Shown here in pieces: positions 24,601 to 35,925 of a DNA stretch of 64,000 bases (position 1 is its first letter; every line of letters begins with the position of its first letter). Location: assembly GCA_037043015.1 (NCBI GenBank), contig CM073330.1, positions 8,264,012 to 8,328,011 on the forward strand. The letters are read 5' to 3'. The notes beneath the pieces are model-generated. The model saw only the letters and a program-made list of their open reading frames with translations, made no database searches and was not told the origin of the DNA. The position numbers and the translations under genes were made by a program. Source of the stretch: Bryum argenteum. Taxonomy: Eukaryota; Streptophyta; Bryopsida; Bryales; Bryaceae.

Positions 24601-26181
24601 ATTACTCCTCCTATCCACATCTGTACGAACCAAGCGTTTGTACCTGTTTATGGAAGCCAGTGCCTTCTCACCACCAATGGTTACGAGGGAATTTACAGCA
24701 GCATACGTGGTTGCCAGGTGAGCCATCTGAAATTCGACGGACAATAACTGTGAGGCACCAATAGAGAAACAACATCTCCAAAAGACCTCTCAAGCAACGT
24801 GCTTATGTCTGATCCAACCGCTTAGGAAACATCACTCTTGAATTGTGTGGCATGAGATACATATATCTGCTACTGGACTTTGTTGCAGCTCGCTGAATAA
24901 GAGCAGAAATCAACGAGACCCTCTGCTCCCTTGAAAGGAAAATATCACACAGAACATAAAGATGACTTGTACCTGTCCAGGTCCACCACCATATCCGCCA
25001 CCTGGATCCTGCAACGACATTAATAAGGAGCTCGTAAGTCAGAAGCAGATATGGTTGCGGAGATGTTCCCATTAGACTTCACGCACCTAGCCGACTACAA
25101 CATTTACGAGTCGCTGTTTCCTAAACCTTGAATTACATGGAAGAAATAATCATGTAAATACAGACCTGACATCTTGACAGAAAATCGATCGTTCTCTTGT
25201 CCATCCCCAATCCGAAGGGCTCGTTGAGCATCGCGAGCGAGTGCAAAATCCAATAACACAGCCATGGCCGACTATACCAATCCACAATACATCTCGAGTA
25301 AATCGTAAATATCCAGAGTTCAGATGCTCGAACGCAGCATGACTGCTCTGATAAAAATGAACATGAATGTCCAACTTCGCTCCAAATAATGCATACAGAA
25401 CCTACACCCTAAACCCTAAACCTCGGGTAAAACGACCTACACTCTGTTTATCTAGTTCGGACTATCATTACGAAGATTAAACCAGATCATCAAGCTAGAA
25501 AATTATCCAAAAAAATGAAATCCTACACTATTCAGACGTACTTAAAGACTCCTGAATAAACGTCATTTAAGTCTACAACTCCCTGATTTATATCGCCATT
25601 TAACTTCAAAAATTATCCAATCCACTTCAATTTTAAAAATTCCAAGTCTCACGAGTGTAGAAGAATGGAACTATACTCATCCACAGGTATTGACAAATCT
25701 TAGGTTTAAGACTTCGCAATTACTCGAAAGGAAAGGATATTCGATAAGGTCGATACAGTCTTTAAAATCGAAACTTAAAGGACAATCAAATTCGAGATTG
25801 CGATCAATTCCATAAAGCTGTAGCTCACCTTGAGTCCAGGACGCTGTATGATGCACTCAGAGAACGGTAGGCTTTCTTGAGGTACTGAACGTGCTCCTCC
25901 CTCCAAAGCTCCAGTCTGATGAATCACACGATGAATAAGTAGATGCAATCAAGAGTGTGCTTTTTCACTGCGAAAATTGATCGAAGTACAATCAATTTCA
26001 TCGAGAGAGTTGTCAAAAATTGGCAAGGGAGAAAAAGACAGTACAGAAACGAGGTGTTGTGATTAGACGCGGAGGCGAATGCAGACAGCAGAAGCGACAC
26101 CGTCTCCTCCAATTCATGCTGCTGCCGCTCTGTCTCATTTGCGCTCGGAATTGAGACACTCGCTGCTACTTCGGGCGCCAT
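21700..26181 (-). CDS. Protein farnesyltransferase subunit beta
   Basis: Fourteen exons: 26051-26181, 25829-25915, 25166-25271, 24973-25008 (36 nt), 24644-24726, 24213-24318, 23952-24016, 23784-23840, 23567-23639, 23328-23417, 23035-23155, 22557 to about 22730, 22115-22374 and 21700-21942. All junctions are in phase except the unresolved start of exon 12. The enzyme attaches farnesyl to CaaX cysteines, pairing with the alpha subunit in the cytosol. Landmarks in order: SRPWLCYWILHSLA, DPGGGYGGGPGQ, HDGGEVDVRGCYTAIS, QTYEGGIGGEPGAEAHGGYT, GGFRGRTNKLVDGCYSFWQ, DKPGKSPDYYHTCYCLSGL. The zinc ligands Asp and Cys (DGC) and His (YHTC) are present. About 185 residues lie between the FWQ and DKPGKS motifs, longer than in animal enzymes. 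Total is about 540 residues. The donor of exon 1 (GTTTCT) is weak. A plant ERA1 orthologue is likely. Confidence 0.93.
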
Positions 26182-26289
26182 CGCCAAAACCTTCATCAAC
26201 GACACTGACAAGCACACTAAAAGCACTCGATATTGAAGAACGTGTGACCTGTACCCGTGGGTCCTACTACCGTGTGCTCTATGGCTAGT

Positions 26290-26977
26290 GTTTCTTTCCT
26301 TTTAATTTAACTAGATTGTCTAGATTGGTTACACTAAACATAATTTTTAGTGTAGAAGAAAGGACCAAATTTTAGGGGAGAAAAGACCAAGGATTTCAAT
26401 TCGTAAAAAGAAAGTTAAATTTATTCATAGATATTATGAGATTTGATGTTGTAGTGTGGACATGTTGAGGAATCTTTATCCTCGGAGTAGTGCATAGGAA
26501 AGTATGTAATTGTGAAGCTTAACGTTGAGGAGGCCTAGAGTGGGTCAATTCATGTTCTTAAGCTCAATTTCAATCAAATCCTTTGAAAACTCACCTTTGA
26601 TTCTACACTTTGATCATAATTTGAAATTTTATAACTCATGGATTAGTGAGGAATACAACTCAAAACATATCAAATATCCTATGATATACTATGTTGTATT
26701 TCACACACATGAACATTGATTTTAACTTAAAATTTGATCAAACTGTTGGTGAGTCTTGATCATTCTCTTCACAATCAAGACTTCTTGTTTGATCCGTATA
26801 ATTTGGAACTTTTTTGTACATAATTATTCAAGTAAACTAATGCAAAACTATTGACCTAGTGCACATGTGAACGAATTCCATGTGGAGTAAAATATTTCTT
26901 GCAAGAAGCTCTTGATGGTCGAAGTATTACATCCTCCAAAATTTACAAATCCTACTATCAATATACAGCTACTTTAA
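26290..26977. other. AT-rich gene-less stretch upstream of FTB
   Basis: This starts just upstream of the farnesyltransferase start codon, so its first part is probably promoter. I see no repeat or coding segment that I can support. Confidence 0.4.
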
Positions 26978-28595
26978 CCTCTAGACGTCCCTAATGTTGA
27001 AAAACGACATTTTGAATGAAGGGCAGAAACTTTGAAGAGCTATAACTTCTTCATCCACAATTTATTTTGACGAAATCACTTGGGTTGAGTCACAAATCAA
27101 GTCTAGTTTGTGTGGTAAAAATTGCAAACCAATTAAAATATGTAGGAATAAATGGCATGAATTTTGATAAAGGCAGCTTTTGTTTTTGAGTTTCCAAACA
27201 TTTGGCATGTTTTACCATTGCAAGCCAATTATGTGAAACCAAAAATAGTTTCTCATGAATTTTTCTTACATAAGTGTCATCTTTAGATGCACCCCAATAA
27301 CTTTGTAGTCAAAAGATTCTTGACCCGGATAACTTTGGTATTGAATTTGCTATGATGTTCCTACGATAAAAGAAGCAAAAAAATGGATGATTTTGAGGAG
27401 CTACATCTCCTTCATCGACCGTTAGATCTTGACTTTTCCTTTTTTGGAGTCAATTTAAATAAAAGTACAGTTTTAGTAGTAAAGACCTTCACCCAATCAA
27501 AAATGTATTGAAGATAAGGCATGGAATTGAGTGCAAGGGGTTGAGTTTTGAGCTAAATTTTTTTTATGTAAAATGTTTGGCAATTTTCACCATTCCATGG
27601 CCATTGTTTGATTTAACCCCTAAACGCCCGAGCCTATTTTTAGCAGAAAAGCACATTTCCATAGAAATCGTTATAGATGAAAATCAAGAGAAGCTATTAA
27701 GATCTCAACCGTACAAACTTGTAATAGACTTATTGAAGATCATGTGGACCAAAATTTGAGTCATGAGGCCTTATAGATTGGGAGATCATAACATATTAAT
27801 ATCAAAAACAAATTGCAAAATTTCATCATTTTCACTCTGAGGTGGAAATGCTACCAATATACCTATTGCAATGAAAAAATCACCAACTAGAAAGATGTTC
27901 ACCTTCATCCTAATAAGTCCTTTACCCAACAAAAATTCATCAAAAAAAATTCTTGGCTCAAATAAAAGCCATGCAATGGTAAAAACTATCGAACATTTTA
28001 CAAAGGAAAAATAGTCCAAAACTAGACCCTTTGCATTCAATTTCATGCCTTACCTTCAAAACATCTCCGATCTTGTTAAGGTTTCTACCACTTAGACTAG
28101 ACTCTAATTGGAGGTCATCCCAAAAAATTAAGTTGAAATCCAACGGTGGATGAGGGAGATATAGCTCCTCAAATATCATCCATTTTCTCACTTTTTCTGT
28201 TGACAAAACATCATTGCAGAAACATATGGCAATAGCAAAATCATTTGGATCAAAAAGATTCTCACAACAAAGTTGTTAAGAATCACCTTAAGATCATGAA
28301 CATGAAAAAAAAATCATGAAAAACTATTTTTAATTTCACATAATTGGCTTGCACTGGTAATACATGCCCCATGCTTGGAAACCCAAAAACAAGAGTTGTC
28401 TTCACTGAAGTGCATTCCATTAATTCATGATTTATTTTATGGGCTTGAAAATTTTACAAGACAAACTAGACTTGATTTGGAACCTAATCCAAGTGATTTC
28501 ATCCAAAATGGACCTTGGATGAAGAAGATATGGCTCTTCAAAGTTTCTGATGTACATCCAAAATGTCGTTTCTGGACATCGTGGGCGTTTAAGGG
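26978..28595. mobile_element. Large TTAA-flanked foldback element, 1.6 kb
   Basis: The ends CCTCTAGACGTCCC and (inverted) CCCTTAAACGCCC lie inside TTAA at 26974-26977 and 28596-28599. The outer arms, about 640 bp each (26978 to about 27610 and about 27955 to 28595), are diverged inverted copies; both carry AAATCACTTGG, TCAAGTCTAGTTTG and GCAAGCCAATTATGTGAAA. A second copy of the end sequence with TTAA (27613-27634) lies at the inner edge of the left arm. No transposase frame is seen. It is probably a non-autonomous relative of the TTAA/piggyBac type. Fragments of the same arm occur at 55441-55740 and 63645-63760. Confidence 0.75.
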
Positions 28596-28599
28596 TTAA

Positions 28600-29455
28600 G
28601 ATACTTTTGTCAGTGAATATTTGTGGTACAATAGAGTCTTTGAGATTAAGATGAATAGCTTTCAAGCAAGTGATTTTCTGATTGCGAAGTATTTTTACTT
28701 CAAAGTGAGAAATGATGGTATTTTGTAGTTTGTTTTGCTCAAAACACACCCCTTGGCACGAGAGAGTTAATGTGAATAGTAAAACTAAACATACGGACGA
28801 GGACCGCGGAGCCCTATGAGAGGGGAATTGGAAAAAGAAGAAGGCCGACAAGGAGAGCGGAGCCCAACAATGAGGTGTGTTTGTTTTTGCATCAATTTTT
28901 TGTGGTTAGCACATTTTTGGATACATGGTAAAAAGAGTTTTTTTTAGAGTTTGAAATATTATAGAGTTGAAGGGTTATTTTTATTTTTATTTTTTATTCT
29001 CGAAGGGATTCAAAATGTGTGTTTCAGAAGACTTCGGACAAGGCTGAGGGCGAATCATAAGTCATGTTAAAAGGAAGGTAATCAAAAGGATTGTGAAAGA
29101 ATGATTTGAAATTAGCTAAAAAATGAATTTTGCATTACTATATCAATTTTTTTTGTCTTAAGCTATTAAAAATATAGTGAACTGACATCTGAAACATTAT
29201 AAGAAGAATATTGTATGTCCGTTCGTCCATCCCGGTTATAGGTTCTACGGTAGTACATACAGGGCAAGAGGATTTAGAACTTTGGAGTTGAAATTTAATT
29301 AATATAGCAAGGAGAGGAGGGGACAAAAATTAAGGAACATGAGAACGAGAGTGGAGAACAAAGAAACATGCAAGAAGGAAACGAGGAAATATGAAACACA
29401 TAATCGGGTATAAAGGATGGAAATGCGGAACCGGAGCTCAAAGCGGAAACGGGAA
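28600..29455. other. Gene-less stretch
   Basis: AT-rich sequence, then a purine-rich tract at 29300-29450 resembling that at 6935-7400. No gene features. Confidence 0.4.
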
Positions 29456-29459
29456 AGCC

Positions 29460-30290
29460 TTAGGGCAACTTGTTGATGTATTCCGCCTCTTTTATGCTTG
29501 TTCACTTGTTTTTTGTGCGTACGCAACATTTGAGCAACTTGTCGGCGTACTCAACCTCTTTTGCTCATGTTCCACTTGTTTATTGTGTATAGGCATTATT
29601 AGGGCAGCTTATCGACATACTGCGCCTCTCTTAAGCTTCTCCAAGATCTTTATGGTCTGTAGATAGCGTTTGTATAAATTGTCGGCGTACTCCGCCTCTT
29701 GTTCTACTTGCAATATTAGTATGCGCGAGCATTAGAGCAACTTCTTGATGTACTCTTCCTCGTATAAGCTTGTTCTACTTGTTTTTGGTCTATAGGAAGC
29801 GTTTGAGCAACTTGTCAACGTTCTTTGCCTCTCTTATGCATGTTCCACTAGTTTCTTGTCTCGGGGCACTCTAAGGGCAACTTGTCAACATACTCCGCCT
29901 CGTTTATGCTTCTTTGACTTGCTTTTTCTCTGTAGACAACATTTGAGTTCCAACTGGTCGGCATGCCCCGCTTCTTCCGCTTGCATTTCCTTCATAGGGA
30001 GCATCAGAACTACTTATGTAAGTATCTTGCCTCTCTTAAACTTGTTCTACTACATTTTTGTGTATAGGCAGCGTTAGGGCAATTTGTCGACATATTCCGC
30101 CTCTCTTAGGCTTGTAATATTTGTTTTTTTTGTATGCATGCAATTGTATGGTAACTTGTCGACATATTTTGCCCCTCTTATGCTCATTCTACTCAATTTT
30201 TTATGCATAAGAGGTGATAAAGCAACTTAGCTGCGAACTCCGCCACTCTTACGCTCGTTCCACTTGATTTTTGTGCGTAGGTAATGTTTG
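29460..30290. repeat. Degenerate minisatellite, about 12 units of 65-75 bp
   Basis: Units recur with the phrases AGCAACTTGTCGACATACT, CCGCCTCTCTTATGCTTGTT, CACTTGTTTTTTGTG and TAGGCAGCGTTTG. Units vary by substitutions and small indels, so the array is old. Short plus-strand frames through it follow the repeat and are not taken as genes. Confidence 0.8.
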
Positions 30291-30678
30291 GAAAACTTTG
30301 AAATGATTGGCAACACAATTTTGAGTTGACGAAGAGCTCTTTTGTACAAATATTGTATGGTCCATGCATGAGTACCTCATCACCAAAATACAAAACCACC
30401 ATATTCGGACTTTGCTAACATTTGAGGTTTGTAATTCTTCTTGCAAATTGTTCTATATTACGTGTTTCTAGTTCATTTGTGCTTACTTTTAACACATTCA
30501 AGAAATTTTTCATGATGTTATGAAAGATGATCTTGTCGAATCTTTTCAAGTCTGGCCGCTTGGTATATTTCTATAACTTAACCTTAATTCAAACTATGTT
30601 GCTTCAAAAACTCTTCCTGACTAAATTCCAGAACATCAATTACTTTTGCTTTTTTGAACATTGGATGTCAATTATGTA

Positions 30679-30859
30679 CCAGGTAAGAGTTTATACAATG
30701 AGTGAGTCGGACGCAAGGAGGCTTGGACGGTTGCTGGCAGAAATGAAAGTCATTTTTGAAATACCAGTGATCCCTCCTATGGCACCAGAGAGGCCATCAA
30801 ATATGCCTCCTGCGGCATTACGCAAGCCTATTGCAACACCAAAATCTCAATTCCGTTAA
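30679..30859 (+). other. Possible isolated exon or gene remnant
   Basis: This GC-richer stretch in AT-rich surroundings follows an AG acceptor-like site and stays open for 60 codons to TAA. It has a Pro-rich second half (IPPMAPERPSNMPPAALRKP). A second open piece at 31374-31611 contains KNRPCNCATPHSHN. The two could be remnants of one gene. No family is assigned; a resemblance to plant CXC (tesmin-like) proteins is too weak to call. Confidence 0.2.
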
Positions 30860-31082
30860 AGTGGCACTATTCCATGTATCATTTTAGCAAAGCTAAAGTG
30901 CAATATTAAGCATATTTTTGAAGTAAAGTTCAAAAGTATTTATGCTTACAAAATGGCATGTTTATTAATATCACACATGTGCTCCGTAATATCACCAAAA
31001 TTTCTGCAATATCACCAAAATTCCCATATTATCACACTTTTGTGGTTTTTGACCTTTGGACACAATAAAAGGGCTTTATTTT

Positions 31083-31290
31083 TGACGGCCGTTCAGAAAC
31101 ATTGTTGTTTTTGAATAGCCGTTCAGAAACATTGTTGTTTTGTTGTTTTTGAACAGCCGTTCAGAAACATTGTTGTTTTTGAACGGCCGTTCAGAAACAT
31201 TCTTGTTTTTGAACGGCCGTTCAGAAACATTGTTGTTCTTGAACGGCCGTTCAAGAAACATTGTTGTTTTTGAACGGCCATTCAAAAATA
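31083..31290. repeat. About 30-bp tandem repeat containing GAACGGCCGTTC
   Basis: Seven units of roughly 30 bp, consensus GAACGGCCGTTCAGAAACAT followed by TGTTGTTTTT. Each good unit holds the 12-bp perfect palindrome GAACGGCCGTTC. One unit has an extra TGTTGTTT. Frames on both strands are by-products of the repeat. Confidence 0.85.
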
Positions 31291-31682
31291 TTTACCTTAT
31301 CATGTCAAAAATCGACAAAAACCAACATCATTTTTTTCATTTTAAGCACCCCCAAAAAGCGCTATTTTAGCGGAATAAAGCCATTTAACGGAATTGAGGT
31401 TCCAAACAAAAATGCTTCTCAATCGAGGACGAAGAAACCACAACTCGATATAATGCCTACTACCACAAGTTGTGCAGACAAGACAATTGCCAAGAATAGG
31501 CCTTGTAACTGTGCAACTCCTCATTCCCACAACAATATTGAGGTATCATACCTTCATCGATTTCATCATACTAAGTTGGAGTTTTCAACCGGAAGAATCA
31601 TGTGCGAATGATTGTAAAATTCAAGCATGATTAAGTGAGTGATATATAAATTGGTACTATTATGTGGAGATATAAATGTATA

Positions 31683-31862
31683 CAGTGGTACCTGGATAAG
31701 ATCAACCTCGTTAAGATCAACGTCTAGTTAAGAACGTTGTTCATGTTTCGTTATGATCAACGTCTAGTTAAGAACGTTGTTCATGTTTCGTTATGATCAA
31801 CGCTTGGATAAGATCAACGTTTTTGTCTGTCCAAAAACGTTTATCTAATCCAAGCACCACCG
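31683..31862. mobile_element. pogo-like (Tc1/mariner) MITE, 180 bp, TA-flanked
   Basis: Its left end is CAGTGGTACCTGGATAAGAT. Its right end, inverted, is CGGTGGTGCTTGGATTAGAT. TA is present on both sides (31681-31682, 31863-31864). Ends of the CAGTGGNAC type and TA duplication fit pogo-like MITEs such as Emigrant. The interior has a 40-bp tandem duplication (GATCAACGTCTAGTTAAGAA...). Confidence 0.7.
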
Positions 31863-32169
31863 TACGTCTAAATGAAGTATATAATTATTTACATAAGACA
31901 ACTCAATCATAAGAAATGTTTATTTCATTCAAACGAATCAATTTAATGATGTGCAATTCAAATATGGTGTCATGAAAAGATGTCTTGGAAACAGTGGAAG
32001 TGATAGACGCATATTCTTGTTTTGGTATTGGAAAGGTTCATTACGTGAGTCTAAAGATTATTTCACTTTTAAATTTTTATCATTTGCACTTTAAATTTTA
32101 TTGTATCTTAGTATATAAAACTTAGTTTTTGAACCATGATATCGTTGTTCAAAACATGATTAGATTCCA

Positions 32170-32345
32170 AAGATTTTACACGACTGGATGATCACAGTGG
32201 AGGCTCTGGCACCGACCTCAGAGAATATTGCACTAATTTTCCCTTGTCCGGTGGCCATCGGGATATTAGCATTACGAACAGACACTTCATTCACACCGGC
32301 CCTTTAGAAAGGGACCGGAGTTTCTATCTATCTTCTATCTATCTG
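32170..32345 (+). repeat. SINE 3' part, plus orientation
   Basis: It ends with CATTCACACCGGCC, a small hairpin (CCCTTTAGAAAGGG) and GGAGTTTCTATCT. This is the same tail design as the minus-strand SINEs at 52572 and 54753. The 5' tRNA-like head is not recognisable, so it is probably truncated. Confidence 0.5.
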
Positions 32346-32429
32346 CTTGCATGCACATATACCGGCAAAAGCCATCCAGCATGGGCTTCCTTGGTAAGAA
32401 TTTTCAAACATTCTTGAATAGCACTTGTT

Positions 32430-32525
32430 AAATTTGAATAGACGAAGAAGAGAAACTCCAACCTATTTAGAGACTGACGTGAAAAGAGTGTTCATTTGAC
32501 CTATCCTTGGATGGAATCTGAATAC
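32430..32525 (-). repeat. 5'-truncated SINE tail
   Basis: This matches only the last 75 or so bases of the full SINEs (GAAACTCCAACCTATTTAGA, then TGACCTATCCTTGGATG on the plus strand). LINE-driven integration often leaves such 5' truncations. Confidence 0.6.
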
Positions 32526-33325
32526 AATTCTAATATGGTGTATTGTGTGCATGATATTAAGAAACCTCAACCATTTACTCTCTTTTTGACCGTGCCACCA
32601 AACTATCCGGAACGCTTCCCGGATGTTTGGTTCACCAAATCATTTCTTGAAGCTGAGTAAGCTTTCAACGATGTCTAGTTGGTTTTTTTTTTTTTTTTTT
32701 TTTTTTAAATCATGAGAGAATAATAGATCATTTGTTTTTATCGTGCATGTCCTCTTTGTTTAATGTTGTAAGTGGTGATAGAATATAAACAATTATCTCA
32801 ATAGTTTCAATACATGAAGAAGTAGATATTTTGAAATGCTTTGTAAAAATTGGGGTTGAATTGCTTTGGATATCTTGTAGAGTACCATATAACATTGGAG
32901 CTCAGGAGGAGTTTTTGATGTCTATTTCCATCGAAGGTGCGTCCCTCACTAGGATTGCTACCACCTAGGCTAAATTAATGTGCTTGGAAGGCTCTCGATG
33001 AATATGCATTTTGGGTAGGTGGTGGTATGTGAACCATGGCTATCAACAATTTGTGAGATACGATGACATGTTTTGAAAATGTGTTATACGATGAGCTAGA
33101 TAGGATGTTACACACGAATTATTCGACTAGATCTCTTGGCATCGGAGTCACCACGCTACTTATCATGACAGCACGTAGCACGTAGGGATCGCAATCAATC
33201 TCATACAGACCATGCAATTTACTTGAACCCTTTTTAACCATTACAAGCTCATAGATGTCCATTAAAACCCCTTAAAAACCAAAAACTCTTTAAGGGCAAG
33301 ATGATAATTCCAAACTTTTTACAAC

Positions 33326-33655
33326 CATACTACCATGGCAGGTTGGGTCCTCAACATAAGAATATTTATTTTTTGAAGAAATAAGGTTTGTTTGCCAAAA
33401 AGGATTTTTTCAAAATTTGTTCTTTGGATTTTTTCAAAATTCTTTTTTTTGGATTTTTTTATATATAATTTCCCAACTTTTAGGTACCCTTTCCTCACAA
33501 TAAAGCAGTTTTTGGATAAAATTTTCCTAAACTTCTTGATACACTTTTCATAATATACTTTCCCAACTTATCGTATCTCTTGGCTTGTAAATTCAAAATT
33601 TTTACGTCTTTTTTAAAATGGAAATATTTATGAACGAACGTGCTATGGTGGTATG
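33326..33655. mobile_element. Inverted-repeat element, 330 bp, family uncertain
   Basis: The ends CATACTACCATGGCA and (inverted) CATACCACCATAGCA match at 13 of 15. The interior is AT-rich with no coding. It is related to the element at 34137-34679: both have ...GAATATTTA...GAAATAAGG near the left end and ATTTATGAACGAAC near the right. No clear target duplication was found. Confidence 0.55.
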
Positions 33656-33768
33656 GTAAGTCACACGTATGAAACCTTATTATCTTGCATATAACTCGTC
33701 CATGTATGCGTGTACCAAAACGTAGTTTCAAATAAATTTCTTACTGTAAGATTCTAACATTCAAAGTA

Positions 33769-33769
<1 letters not shown>

Positions 33770-33799
<30 letters not shown>
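33770..33799. repeat. AAT microsatellite
   Basis: Ten or so AAT triplets in an AT-rich stretch. This is a simple repeat inside or next to the decayed inverted-repeat elements. Confidence 0.85.
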
Positions 33800-34136
33800 A
33801 CAAAAACAACAAAAATTTTAAAAAATAAAAAATAAAAAAATAAAAAAATTGCTCTCTTGTTGCAAAATGGGTTCCAAGTTTTTTGTGACCCAAAGGACCC
33901 CTTTTAAGAGTGAATGTGAGATACGATGAGCTAGTATGATGAGATACAATGACATGTTTTGGAAAAATAATGTGTTATTTGGCTAAAAATACTCAAGGGA
34001 CGTTTAGGGTTAAGATTTGTAGTCAACAATTATTTTGAACTTTATAAACTACATAATTTTATCAATCAAGATTCAAACAGTTCTATGAATTATTCAACAC
34101 ATTTTAATTGTATCATGAAAAGTAGATCACATACCA

Positions 34137-34679
34137 TAACACCATAGCAGGTTCGCCACCCGCCGCACGAATATTTAATTTTTTTGAAAAAATAAGGTTC
34201 GCCTCTCAAAAAATGATTTTTTTGAGATTCGTTTTCTTAATTATTTGATAAAAAATTATTTGTGTGCAAGAGATAGATGTACTTAAATTAACACCCCACG
34301 TGTTGACTTACTTAAGCATTTATGATTTATCCACTGAAAGTCAGATCTCGTAGTTTCTAAATTTGAAAACAATGTACTGCTATCACAAACCACAATTTAT
34401 GGATGGCTCATACAAAAGCCCACCATGACCTCTTTTTTAAAAAAAAAAAAAATTTGTATGTTTGTTTTTAGCAGCCACCAAGAAATGAGTTACTTTTATG
34501 CTCCCAGCATATCAGGTGTGTAAATAATGATAGAACTACACCTGGATGAATACCAGGCTGTACTTTCGTTTTTATTTTGGTACAATTTTAATGTTATTCG
34601 TTTCTTTTTCCTTGTAATTTCTGTTTTTTTACGTTTTCTTTTTTGAGAATTATTTATGAACGAACTTGCTATGGTGTTA
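34137..34679. mobile_element. Inverted-repeat element, 543 bp, sister of 33326-33655
   Basis: The ends TAACACCATAGCA and its exact inverse flank the element, followed by GGTTCG versus AGTTCG inverted. No transposase. The two sister copies lie in direct orientation within 1.4 kb. The superfamily is undetermined because the target duplication is not readable. Confidence 0.6.
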
Positions 34680-34852
34680 CAGTATTAAACCACATTATCG
34701 TTGGCTATAACAAAGAGCAAAATTATCCTTCCAAAGAAGCCAAAAAAACATCAATAGAATAGCCTTCCAAACGTGCAATTTGTTTTTGTTATTTTGTTTA
34801 TTTTCTTCCAAAATAGCACATGGTGGGTTACGAAAATGTCACATCTCAACCA

Positions 34853-35170
34853 CCACAATGGCACATTGATGGTTCTAAAATGGCACATCCCGGCGACGAA
34901 AATGGCACATGTGGGTTACCAAAACAACACATGAGGGTTACCAAAACGGCACATGCCAATCACCAAAATGGCACATCTCAATCACCAAAATGACACATCT
35001 CAATCACCAAAATGACACATCTCAACCACCAAAATGGCACATCTCAATTACAAAAATGACACATCTCAACCACCAAAGTGACACATCTAGGCAACGAAAA
35101 CGACACATCTCCGCTACCAAAATGGTGCATCTCGGCCACGAAAGTGACACATATGGGTTACCAACATGGC
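34853..35170. repeat. 21-bp minisatellite, block 1 (about 15 units)
   Basis: Unit CACCAAAATGGCACATCTCAA with substitutions. Since 21 is a multiple of three, the plus frames stay open, giving HLNHQND / PPKWHIS-like peptides. I take this as a consequence of the period, not a gene. Confidence 0.9.
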
Positions 35171-35279
35171 AACCTGCCGGGCCATACGGACACGGCAACG
35201 CTGACACTGTAATTGACGGTGCCAACTGACTCACCTAAACGCCTCTGTCAGAGACAAACACCCTGCCGACATCTTGAAC

Positions 35280-35515
35280 GCCAAAATGGCACATCTCATC
35301 CACCAAAATGGTACATCTCAACCACCAAAATGGTACATCTCATCCACCAAAAATGGTACACTCATCTACCAAAATGGTACACCTCATCCACCAAAATGGT
35401 ACACCTCATCCACCAAAATGGTACACCTCATCCACCAAAATGGTACATCTCATCCACCAAAATGGTACATCTCATCCACCAAAATGGCACCTCTCATCAC
35501 CGAAATGACACATCT
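35280..35515. repeat. 21-bp minisatellite, block 2 (about 11 units)
   Basis: Unit CACCAAAATGGTACATCTCAT, more homogeneous than block 1. It is separated from block 1 by about 110 bp of unique, GC-richer sequence (35171-35279). Confidence 0.9.
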
Positions 35516-35925
35516 CATAATTTGAAACACATGTTTCTTGTGCATTTAAGAACGCAATTTGATGCAAATGGTTTGGTGCGTTTGAAAACGCTCATTAAAA
35601 CGTTCTTTTCGCTTCGTATCATTCATTCAAGCATCACCAATTGATAATAATGAAAGGAAAGTCCTCCGCAAGTTTTTCATCCATAACGTTTGACACACAA
35701 TATTATGCAAAAGTTCCTCATTTTCTCCGGGTTCACATTTTCTCATCCAAAACTGCGTGATTGGGTGATGAGCTCCACGCCGTAGAGTCTCGAATCCGAA
35801 TCCATTTCTGCTGCTGCTGCCTCTGATGAATCTGTGACGATGCTTGTGAACTTTCAATCCGCATTTGATTTCAAACTTAGGACCTCGTTGAGAATTCCGC
35901 AGTGAGCATCTTGTGGCACGAAGCC

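Noticed and set aside
31076-31370. Frames on both strands in the 30-bp repeat
   Set aside because: By-products of a tandem repeat whose period is a multiple of three.
30679-31611. Tesmin/TSO1-like CXC gene
   Set aside because: Only one KNRPCNC word recalls the CXC domain; the remaining cysteines and spacing are absent.
32680-32706. Poly-T run as a SINE or processed-gene tail
   Set aside because: No adjacent retroposon end or target duplication could be tied to it.
34853-35515. CRISPR-like array
   Set aside because: Units are adjacent without unique spacers, and the setting is a eukaryotic nuclear genome.
34909-35644. Long plus-strand frames of seven-residue repeats
   Set aside because: They come entirely from the 21-bp minisatellite; no start context, splice signals or non-repeat coding.
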